Shown here one piece after another: positions 1 through 4,801 of a stretch of 6,745 nt of DNA. The stretch comes from Deltaproteobacteria bacterium. Its GTDB lineage: Bacteria > Bdellovibrionota_F > JAHFAK01. Made by a program: the position numbers and the translations under genes. Numbering within the stretch: the stretch's first letter is position 1; every line of letters starts with the position of its first letter. The notes under the pieces were generated by a model. It searched no databases and was not told where the DNA came from. It saw only the letters and a program-made list of their open reading frames with translations. The stretch covers positions 1 through 6,745 of the forward strand of contig JAHFAK010000019.1 of assembly GCA_023250585.1 (NCBI GenBank). The letters are read 5' to 3'.

Positions 1-144
1 ACAACTAAAAAAAAGGATGGTAATAAAAAAAATGCAGAGGATATTTTTGAATTGAATCATTACAAAAATTTAACAAATTATTTTCCGGAAATAAAGAAGT
101 ATAAAATAAATGAATGTGTATCAGCTCAGTTAATGGGGGAGTAA
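1..144 (+). CDS. C-terminal end of an unknown Lys-rich protein (5' truncated)
   Basis: Frame 1 is open from the first base to a TAA at 142-144, giving 47 residues that begin TTKKKDGNKKNAED and end SAQLMGE. The segment is hydrophilic and rich in Lys and Asn, with no membrane segment or motif I recognise, so no function is proposed. It is probably a real gene end because the frame stays open, the composition is protein-like, and the stop lies exactly at the edge of hairpin element A. The same arrangement of a hairpin hugging a stop codon recurs at the helicase gene and at the 121-residue exported protein. The gene converges on ahcY. A chance open frame cannot be excluded because the start is outside the window. 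Confidence 0.5.
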   Translation, partial: TTKKKDGNKKNAEDIFELNHYKNLTNYFPEIKKYKINECVSAQLMGE

Positions 145-259
145 TGGTGAAGATATGTTCTAAAAAAGTATTTCTATCGATCGCGCTTTCCTGTTCTTAA
201 TAGTATTATGGAAGCGACGTCGATAGAAATACTTTTTTAGAACATATCTTCACCTTACT
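140..259. repeat. Long hairpin element A: conserved 39-nt core with locus-specific arms
   Basis: Positions 146-180 and 220-254 are perfect 35-nt inverted repeats. The pairing continues to 140-144/255-259 after a single bulged T at 145, so each arm is about 40 nt. The centre, 181-219, starts TCGCGCTTTCCTG and ends ATTATGGAAGCGACG. It can fold further: CGCTTTCC (184-191) pairs with GGAAGCG (210-216) with one bulged T, leaving an 18-nt apical loop and a 3x3 internal loop next to the arms. The same core occurs inverted at 4715-4753 with different arms. It lies between two convergent genes and overlaps the stop codon of the left one. A terminator role is plausible, but no T-tract follows either end. 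Confidence 0.9.
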
Positions 260-284
260 AACTGCGGGATTACATGAACGTGTC

Positions 285-1544
285 TTATGTCCCAGCGCTA
301 TAATCAGAAAGGTATTGCTCTTGAGCTTTTGTTAATGCATCGATTTTTATATCCATAGTACCAAGTTTTAATCGCGCAATTTCCTGATCTTGAGCTGCTG
401 GAATAGTGTAGACAGTATTCTCTAATTTATTGCCTTCTTTTTTAAGTCGAACAAGCGAAAGCAATTGATTAGCAAAACTCATATCCATAACCTCAGATGG
501 ATGTCCTTCAGCTGCTGAAAGATTTACAAGTCGCCCTTGAGCGAGAATAAAAATATGTTTTCCATTGGTAAGCGTATATTCTTCGCATGATGTTCGAATA
601 AGACGTATCTCTTTTGTGATTTCAGCTAATTCTTTTAAATTAATTTCACAATCGTAATGGCCGGTATTACAAATGATTGCTCCTTCTTTCATATGACCAA
701 AATGTCTGCCAACAATAACATCTTTCATACCGGTTGCAGTAATAAAAATATCCCCAATTTTTACAGCTTCGTCCATTGTCATTACTTTAAACCCTTCAAG
801 GCGGGCCTTAAGCGCTTGAATTGGATTTATTTCAGTAACAATAACTTCTGCACCCATACCTCGAGCACGTAATGCAACTCCTTTTCCGCAATGTCCATAA
901 CCACCAATGACTACGTTTTTACCTGCAAATAAAACGCTCGTTGCGCGAATGACACCATCGAGGGTGGATTGACCGGTTCCATATACGTTATCAAAATCCC
1001 ATTTCGTTTCCGCATCATTGACCGCGATGACTGGATATTTGAGAGCCTTATCAGCAGCCATAGCGCGCAGGCGATGCACACCGGTTGTTGTTTCTTCAGT
1101 GCCACCAATTATATATTCCGCAAGTTCAGGATGTTTTTTATGAACGGTAAAAATGAGATCCGCTCCATCATCAAGAGTTAATGTTGGTTTGAATTCCAGT
1201 GTTTTATCAATACACCAATAAAACTCTTCTGTGTTCATGCCATTCCATGCATATATTGAAATTCCTTCGCTCGCTAATGCTGCGGCAATATCATCCTGTG
1301 TAGAAAGAGGGTTACATCCACTCCAGCTTACTTCAGCTCCAGCAGCAATAATAGTTTTAATTAATACTGCAGTTTCTTTCGTTACATGTAAACAACCTGC
1401 TACGCGCATACCAACGAGTGGTTTTTCTTTCATAAACCGTTTGCGATATTCTCCAAGTACAGGCATGCGAGATTCTGCCCAACGAATTTTATTTTTTCCA
1501 GATTCAGCGAGTGAGAGGTCTTTGACTTTGTAGTTAGTTGCCAT
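285..1544 (-). CDS. ahcY: S-adenosylhomocysteine hydrolase (adenosylhomocysteinase)
   Basis: This cytosolic NAD-dependent enzyme splits S-adenosylhomocysteine into adenosine and homocysteine, relieving product inhibition of methyltransferases. From the ATG at 1544 it is 419 residues. This is the short form that lacks the roughly 40-residue insertion of the longer proteobacterial type. Visible signatures are CLHVTKET near residue 51, DDGADL near 125, EETTTGV near 150, and NDAETKWDFDN near 176 (catalytic Lys/Asp/Asn cluster of the family). The Rossmann motif GYGHCGKG lies at 215-222, CNTGHYDCEI near 292, and the C-terminal EGHPSEVMDMSFANQ near 356. An in-frame ATG at 1562 would add MKRKSI. I prefer 1544 because AAAAGGA precedes it at good spacing, whereas 1562 has only pyrimidine-rich CTTCTTTT upstream. 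It lies 108 nt downstream of metK, probably co-transcribed, with a large hairpin in between. Confidence 0.96.
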   Translation of the reverse strand: MATNYKVKDLSLAESGKNKIRWAESRMPVLGEYRKRFMKEKPLVGMRVAGCLHVTKETAVLIKTIIAAGAEVSWSGCNPLSTQDDIAAALASEGISIYAWNGMNTEEFYWCIDKTLEFKPTLTLDDGADLIFTVHKKHPELAEYIIGGTEETTTGVHRLRAMAADKALKYPVIAVNDAETKWDFDNVYGTGQSTLDGVIRATSVLFAGKNVVIGGYGHCGKGVALRARGMGAEVIVTEINPIQALKARLEGFKVMTMDEAVKIGDIFITATGMKDVIVGRHFGHMKEGAIICNTGHYDCEINLKELAEITKEIRLIRTSCEEYTLTNGKHIFILAQGRLVNLSAAEGHPSEVMDMSFANQLLSLVRLKKEGNKLENTVYTIPAAQDQEIARLKLGTMDIKIDALTKAQEQYLSDYSAGT

Positions 1545-1550
1545 AATAGA

Positions 1551-1559
1551 TTTCCTTTT
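1551..1559 (-). promoter_or_regulatory. Ribosome binding site that fixes the ahcY start
   Basis: On the - strand the sequence reads AAAAGGAAA, followed by 8 nt and then the ATG at 1544. The alternative upstream ATG at 1562 has no purine-rich Shine-Dalgarno, because CTTCTTTT directly precedes it. This supports the shorter AhcY beginning MATNYKVKDLS, which also matches where conserved family sequence begins. Confidence 0.65.
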
Positions 1560-1569
1560 CATAAAAGAA

Positions 1570-1647
1570 GGTGAGCGGTTAGAGGTATACGGTTAGCGTC
1601 TGAGAAAAATTTTCTTAGGCGCTTACCCGAACCGAAAACCGCTCACC
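1570..1647 (-). terminator. Large intergenic hairpin between metK and ahcY (attenuator or terminator candidate)
   Basis: The outer arms GGTGAGCGGTT (1570-1580) and AACCGCTCACC (1637-1647) are perfectly complementary. Inside them CGGTT (1590-1594) can pair with AACCG (1630-1634), and 1595-1608 pairs with the AT-rich 3' half ending GGCGCT with two wobble positions. On the - strand the structure begins 5 nt after the metK stop and is followed by TTCTTTT, a short T-rich run resembling a weak intrinsic terminator. It then leads directly into the ahcY ribosome binding site. It could end part of the metK transcripts, set the metK:ahcY ratio, or stabilise the upstream message. It does not resemble the SAH riboswitch consensus as I remember it. 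Confidence 0.5.
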
Positions 1648-1652
1648 GAAGT

Positions 1653-2831
1653 TTATTTTGCATTAAAAAACGATTTTAATTCAGTGACTTTATCGGTTTT
1701 TTCCCAATTGAAGCCATCTTCTTCTCTTCCAAAATGGCCATACGCAGCTGTTTGTTTATATTTTGGTTTGAGTAAATCAAGATGGTTAATAATACCTCGA
1801 GGTTTTAAAGGGAAAATTTCCCGAACCGCTTGTACAAGTTTGAGTTCATCCACTGTTGAAGTTCCACGAGTATTAACAAGTACTGAAACAGGATCTGCTA
1901 TACCAATTGCATAGGCGAATTGAACTTCACAGACAGAGGCAAGTCCTGCTGCAACAATATTTTTTGCAACATAACGAGCCATGTAGCATGCGCTGCGATC
2001 TACTTTTGATGGATCTTTCCCTGAAAAGCATCCGCCACCATGTGCACCCATACCACCATACGTATCAACAATAATCTTTCGGCCGGTTAAACCACAGTCA
2101 CCTTTTGGCCCGCCCACAACAAATCGTCCCGTTGGATTAACGTGGAACACCGTATCTTTTGTTAAATATTGTTCAGGAACAACAGGCTTAATAATTTTTT
2201 CTATAACTGCTTCACGAAGTGTTGAATAACTCACGCTATCTTTGTGTTGAGTAGAAATAACAACATTTTCAACGGCTACGGGTTTTCCATTCATATAACG
2301 AATTGAAATCTGGCTTTTTCCATCAGGACGTAAGAAATCCAGTTCTTGTGCTTTTCTTACCTGCGAAAGTTTTCTTGTTAATTTGTGTGCCCAATGAATA
2401 GGAGTGGGCATGAGTTCTTTAGTTTCATTGCATGCATATCCAAACATAATGCCTTGATCACCTGCCCCTTGTTCTTTTTCCTTATTCGTATGCTCATTGA
2501 CACCGAGTGCAATATCAGGGGATTGTTTTCCAATTGCTGTAATAACGGAACAGGTTTCCCAATCGAAACCCATAGCTGAATCATTGTAGCCAATCTCTTT
2601 TATTGTTTCGCGAACAACCTGTGGCATATCAACATAACAATTGGTTGTAATTTCTCCTGCTATAAGAGCCATACCTGTAGTTACTAATGTTTCGCATGCA
2701 ACCCGGGCATGTTTATCTTGTTTAAATATTTCATCTAAGATTGCGTCTGAAATTTGGTCAGCAACTTTATCGGGATGACCCTCGGTTACTGATTCTGAAG
2801 TGAAAATATAATCACTCGCATTTTTGATCAT
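1653..2831 (-). CDS. metK: S-adenosylmethionine synthetase (methionine adenosyltransferase)
   Basis: This cytosolic enzyme makes S-adenosylmethionine from ATP and methionine, releasing phosphate and pyrophosphate. At 392 residues it is full length for bacterial MetK. Signatures in order are [15 protein letters not shown] (16-30, ATP/Mg binding His and Asp), [12 protein letters not shown] (122-133), [17 protein letters not shown] (244-260), [19 protein letters not shown] (262-280) and GHFGRE near 365. Cys replaces the more common Ala or small residue in GDCGLTG, GGGCFSG and RSACYMARY. These are tolerated-looking changes with all charged catalytic residues kept. The ATG at 2831 is preceded by AGAGGAG at about 7 nt, a strong ribosome site, and by a sigma70-like promoter at 2865-2892. 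Family members act as tetramers. It is the first gene of a likely metK-ahcY unit. Confidence 0.98.
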   Translation of the reverse strand: MIKNASDYIFTSESVTEGHPDKVADQISDAILDEIFKQDKHARVACETLVTTGMALIAGEITTNCYVDMPQVVRETIKEIGYNDSAMGFDWETCSVITAIGKQSPDIALGVNEHTNKEKEQGAGDQGIMFGYACNETKELMPTPIHWAHKLTRKLSQVRKAQELDFLRPDGKSQISIRYMNGKPVAVENVVISTQHKDSVSYSTLREAVIEKIIKPVVPEQYLTKDTVFHVNPTGRFVVGGPKGDCGLTGRKIIVDTYGGMGAHGGGCFSGKDPSKVDRSACYMARYVAKNIVAAGLASVCEVQFAYAIGIADPVSVLVNTRGTSTVDELKLVQAVREIFPLKPRGIINHLDLLKPKYKQTAAYGHFGREEDGFNWEKTDKVTELKSFFNAK

Positions 2832-2864
2832 AGTATACTCCTCTGTTATTGATTAAGGTTTTCG

Positions 2865-2892
2865 AGAATATACTATTTGCGATTGATGTCAA
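2865..2892 (-). promoter_or_regulatory. Sigma70-like promoter of metK
   Basis: Read on the - strand, TTGACA (2892-2887) is a perfect -35. A 16-nt spacer follows, then TATTCT (2870-2865), a 4/6 match to the -10 consensus. Transcription would begin near 2858, giving a 5' leader of only about 27 nt that carries the AGAGGAG ribosome site. That leaves no room for a SAM riboswitch, so any SAM feedback would have to act elsewhere. Confidence 0.65.
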
Positions 2893-2915
2893 GAAAAGGG
2901 TAAGGGCGAGGGACT

Positions 2916-2934
2916 CTCTGAAAAACTCATATTT
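2916..2934. repeat. Repeat fragment, copy 1 of CTCTGAAAAACTCRTATTT
   Basis: The 19-nt string CTCTGAAAAACTCATATTT recurs with a single change (A to G) at 3867-3885. Its first part, CTCTGAAAAA, also matches the terminal sequence of the adjacent 122-nt palindrome: the complement of 3047-3056 reads CTCTGAAAAA. It is probably a remnant or end of the same repeat family, lying just upstream of the metK promoter. Confidence 0.6.
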
Positions 2935-2938
2935 CAAG

Positions 2939-3060
2939 GAACCTCTCAAAAAGGTCCAGATGCAAGGCGCACGCGAAGCCGCAACCGGAGCATCCTCGCA
3001 TAGTATGTGAGGATTGTGGTTTTGCGTGCAACGATGCAGATGGGCCTTTTTCAGAGGTTC
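2939..3060. repeat. 122-nt imperfect palindrome, MITE-like repeat
   Basis: The ends GAACCTCT (2939-2946) and AGAGGTTC (3053-3060) are inverted copies. Pairing continues through AAAAAGG/CCTTTTT and CC/GG with one mismatch and one wobble, giving about 20 outer base pairs. Further blocks pair inward: TGCA, GCACGC/GCGTGC, and an apex TCCTCGCA/TGTGAGGA with a 5-nt loop. The left arm is clearly richer in G and C than the neighbouring DNA. It contains no convincing gene. It begins 1 nt past the stop of the 121-residue gene, so it may also serve as that gene's terminator. The family is not identified. Confidence 0.75.
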
Positions 3061-3061
3061 T

Positions 3062-3427
3062 CTAGTTAAGAAGAACAATGCCTAAATCTTCTATACTGAT
3101 TAATCGGCCATCTAATTGCGAAAGTATTGTTTTACAGTCACTACTGAGAGAAGGATCTTGAAGATACGATTCTAAGTCGCCAGAAGTAGAGAATTTTACT
3201 CCTTCTTTAGATTCGGTATTATTCTTATTTAAGCATTCTTGCGCCTTTTTTACTAATGAGAAATCAATGTTTGATCCAAAGGGGCATTGCTCTCCAACTC
3301 CTATGGGAATTTCTTGCGCAACGTTTGAACTATCAGTGGATGCAAATACTTTTGCTGCAATGAGGACTGAGCTCGAGAGCAAAAATACTACTACAATGCC
3401 GAGAAGAATGAGTTTTTTACGTACCAT
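3062..3427 (-). CDS. Small exported protein with three cysteines, function unknown
   Basis: The 121 residues start with a classical signal peptide: MVRKK, a hydrophobic run to about residue 25, and a plausible cleavage after AKVFA at 29. The mature part is about 92 residues, hydrophilic, with Cys48, Cys65 and Cys98. The segment EQCPFGSN followed by QEC aligns with the 80-residue neighbour encoded at 3612-3854: identical 17-residue Cys spacing and shared Glu, Gly, Asn, Ile/Val and Gln. A second block, GVKFSTSGDL, aligns with AVVLDSEGNL. They look like divergent paralogues. The start at 3427 is supported by GGAGGA 6 nt upstream. A TATAAT promoter lies about 70 nt upstream and the 122-nt palindrome follows the stop directly. 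A periplasmic or secreted location is inferred; I do not recognise the family. Confidence 0.8.
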   Translation of the reverse strand: MVRKKLILLGIVVVFLLSSSVLIAAKVFASTDSSNVAQEIPIGVGEQCPFGSNIDFSLVKKAQECLNKNNTESKEGVKFSTSGDLESYLQDPSLSSDCKTILSQLDGRLISIEDLGIVLLN

Positions 3428-3444
3428 ATAGATTCCTCCAATTC

Positions 3445-3464
3445 AGAGATAGATACTTATCTCT
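3445..3464. promoter_or_regulatory. Small palindrome in the leader of the 121-residue gene
   Basis: AGAGATA (3445-3451) and TATCTCT (3458-3464) are perfect inverted copies around a 6-nt gap. The palindrome lies between the predicted transcription start (near 3489) and the ribosome site. It could be a repressor operator or a leader hairpin. It is short, so chance is possible. Confidence 0.35.
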
Positions 3465-3495
3465 CACTATTTAGATTATGCAGAATCCATGCCAA

Positions 3496-3525
3496 ATTAT
3501 AACAAAAAAATTACAGCACAACCAA
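3496..3525 (-). promoter_or_regulatory. Extended -10 promoter for the 121-residue exported protein
   Basis: On the - strand a perfect TATAAT (3501-3496) is preceded by TGT, forming the extended -10 element TGnTATAAT. A weak -35, TTGGTT (3525-3520), lies 18 nt upstream. The predicted start near 3489 gives a leader of about 60 nt containing the 3445-3464 palindrome. An independent promoter suggests this gene is not simply read through from the 80-residue gene. Confidence 0.55.
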
Positions 3526-3552
3526 TTGATATTATTATTATTTATCTCTAAC

Positions 3553-3589
3553 GCTTTAAAGAATTGTGTCACATGCTTCTCTTTAAAGC
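3553..3589 (-). terminator. Hairpin downstream of the 80-residue gene
   Basis: GCTTTAAAG (3553-3561) and CTTTAAAGC (3581-3589) form a perfect 9-bp stem around a 19-nt loop. It begins about 20 nt past the stop of the 80-residue gene on the - strand. No T-tract follows it in the direction of transcription, so a terminator role is tentative. The rest of the interval 3428-3611 contains the promoter of the next gene and nothing else that I can identify. Confidence 0.35.
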
Positions 3590-3611
3590 ACATTATGGCT
3601 GCAATTTTTTC

Positions 3612-3854
3612 CTATTCGCATTCGATAGTTTCTATGGGAACTTCGGTTAGATTTCCTTCTGAATCAAGAACAACGGCGTTCTTTTTAACCGTCGTACACT
3701 GCTGTTCTTCGCTTTCAACACCCTCACCTACATTAGCACCTTCAGCACATGGTTCATCTCCACCGGTAACATCTACCGAAGTATTATTACTTGGCCGAGC
3801 TATTATGGTGGAAGAAAAAAGAAAGAAGAAAAAAACAAGTGTAATTTTGAACAT
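3612..3854 (-). CDS. Small exported protein with three cysteines, paralogue of the 121-residue neighbour
   Basis: This 80-residue product begins with a short signal peptide: MFKI, a Phe-rich hydrophobic core, and likely cleavage after SSTIIA at residue 19. The mature part of about 61 residues is acidic with Cys36, Cys53 and Cys79, the last next to the C-terminus (IECE). Residues 34-53 match residues 46-65 of the neighbouring 121-residue protein in Cys spacing (17) and at Glu, Gly, Asn, Val/Ile and Gln. AVVLDSEGNL matches GVKFSTSGDL. The start at 3854 is the first ATG and gives a proper signal peptide. Its ribosome site is weak: AGAGGG about 10 nt upstream, contributed by the repeat fragment at 3867-3885. 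An odd number of Cys suggests pairing with a partner or one free thiol. I do not recognise the family. Confidence 0.7.
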   Translation of the reverse strand: MFKITLVFFFFLFSSTIIARPSNNTSVDVTGGDEPCAEGANVGEGVESEEQQCTTVKKNAVVLDSEGNLTEVPIETIECE

Positions 3855-3866
3855 ATTTTAGGGGCC

Positions 3867-3885
3867 CTCTGAAAAACTCGTATTT
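3867..3885. repeat. Repeat fragment, copy 2 of CTCTGAAAAACTCRTATTT
   Basis: CTCTGAAAAACTCGTATTT matches 2916-2934 at 18 of 19 positions in the same orientation. It lies in the leader of the 80-residue gene, and its complement supplies the only purine-rich ribosome-site candidate (AGAGGG). Confidence 0.6.
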
Positions 3886-3899
3886 AAAGTTAAAACACA

Positions 3900-3905
3900 A
3901 TTATA
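3900..3905 (-). promoter_or_regulatory. Candidate -10 box for the 80-residue exported protein
   Basis: A perfect TATAAT is present on the - strand about 46 nt upstream of the start codon, predicting transcription from near 3893. No good -35 is visible at 16-18 nt, where the DNA is an AT-rich stretch. The background is AT-rich, so this is a moderate call. Confidence 0.4.
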
Positions 3906-3957
3906 AGAAGCTAACTTATTATTTATATTAAAAAATTCTGCTCCTTAATCTAATGGG

Positions 3958-4650
3958 TTAATGGAAAATTCTTTCATCATGATCGTCCTGTACGGTAAGT
4001 CTTCTCCATTCTTTTTTCATTCCCCGAATATTTAAATTACCACCAAACCATAAAAGATAAATTAAACCAACGAGCATTCCTCCAAGGTGGGTAATGTGAC
4101 TAATCCCATCTTGGGCATAACTAATAGTCGACATAAATTCAATAAAGGCAAAAATGACAACCATGAATTTTACTTTCATAGGGAAAATAAACATCATAAG
4201 AACCATCCTGTTGGGAAAAAAGAGTCCATAGGCAAGCAAAAGACCATAAATTGCTCCCGATGCTCCAACGACAGGAATCAATGAATTATGAGAAAAGATA
4301 CACGTAAAAATTCCTGAACCGATTCCACACAAAAGATAATAGAAAAGAAATTTCCTACTTCCCATAGTGTATTCAATCTCGCCACCAAACATTGAAATGA
4401 CAAACATATTGAGAAGTACATGCATGGGTCCGCCATGAAGAAACATATAGGAAATTAACTGATAGACAAAGAAATTATGAGTAACATCGAGGGGGATGAG
4501 CCCCAAATAAACAATCAGAGGAATTCCCTGAAGCTGCAAAAGTACCTGCAGGACATACACAACAACACTCACAATAATAATTTTTTTCACCATCGGAGTC
4601 ATGGGGCCGGTAAAACTAAATTGTGGTCTATAGGTATATCGTTCGTGCAT
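3958..4650 (-). CDS. Rhomboid-family intramembrane serine protease
   Basis: This 230-residue integral inner-membrane protein has about six hydrophobic segments, starting at residues 22-40. Rhomboids cut other membrane proteins within the bilayer using a Ser/His dyad. The family motifs are intact: HGGPMHVLLNM (72-82, oxyanion-type His and Asn), GASGAIYG (129-136, catalytic Ser131) and HITHLGGMLVG (185-195, catalytic His188 in HLGG). All expected catalytic residues are present, so it should be active. The short hydrophilic N-terminus (MHERYTYRPQFSF) and the charged C-terminal tail, ending DDHDERIFH, should lie in the cytoplasm. The ATG at 4650 has GAGGA about 6 nt upstream. No clear promoter is visible between it and hairpin element B, so it may be read from the helicase gene through the hairpin. 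Substrate unknown. Confidence 0.93.
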   Translation of the reverse strand: MHERYTYRPQFSFTGPMTPMVKKIIIVSVVVYVLQVLLQLQGIPLIVYLGLIPLDVTHNFFVYQLISYMFLHGGPMHVLLNMFVISMFGGEIEYTMGSRKFLFYYLLCGIGSGIFTCIFSHNSLIPVVGASGAIYGLLLAYGLFFPNRMVLMMFIFPMKVKFMVVIFAFIEFMSTISYAQDGISHITHLGGMLVGLIYLLWFGGNLNIRGMKKEWRRLTVQDDHDERIFH

Positions 4651-4674
4651 AACAATTCCTCAACTTTATTTATG

Positions 4675-4793
4675 TAGGGGAGGAGTTATATCTGCTCTTT
4701 TCATTTTATACCGACGTCGCTTCCATAATAATTTTAAGAACAGGAAAGCGCGATCGGTATAAAATGAAAAGAGCAGATATAACTCCTCCCCTA
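4675..4793. repeat. Long hairpin element B: conserved 39-nt core (inverted) with different arms
   Basis: Positions 4675-4714 and 4754-4793 are perfect 40-nt inverted repeats. The 39-nt centre (4715-4753), read on the - strand, is identical to the core of element A at 37 of 39 positions. The two differences fall in the apical loop (TAG versus AAT). The innermost three arm bases (CGA/TCG) are also shared, so the conserved unit is about 45 nt. Beyond that the arms bear no resemblance to those of element A. It occupies nearly all of the 151-nt gap between the helicase stop (8 nt away) and the rhomboid ribosome site. No T-tract follows on either strand. Confidence 0.93.
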
Positions 4794-4801
4794 AGAATTC
4801 T

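Noticed and set aside
140-259. Integron attC site
   Set aside because: attC sites conserve the outer ends of the hairpin with variable centres. Here the centre is conserved and the outer arms vary, and no integrase or cassette array is present.
1545-1562. ATG at 1562 as the ahcY start
   Set aside because: It lacks a ribosome site and lies just after the hairpin. The ATG at 1544 has AAAAGGA at good spacing and matches where family conservation begins.
1570-1647. SAH riboswitch upstream of ahcY
   Set aside because: The stem and loop sequences do not match the conserved SAH-aptamer elements as I know them. A plain nested hairpin explains the sequence better.
2832-2938. SAM riboswitch upstream of metK
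   Set aside because: The predicted promoter leaves a leader of only about 27 nt, and no SAM riboswitch core is visible.
2812-3078. 88-residue - strand open frame spanning the 122-nt palindrome and the metK start
   Set aside because: It reads through the repeat and the metK promoter and overlaps the metK start in another frame, so it is not a credible gene.
3478-3861. 127-residue + strand open frame opposite the 80-residue exported protein
   Set aside because: Its translation is Ser-rich with no motif. The opposite-strand frame has a signal peptide and a paralogous neighbour, so this is taken as an antisense shadow.
4675-4793. Ordinary rho-independent terminator
   Set aside because: The stem is far longer than usual, no T-tract follows on either strand, and the loop is conserved with another locus. 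Termination may be a side function but does not explain the structure.
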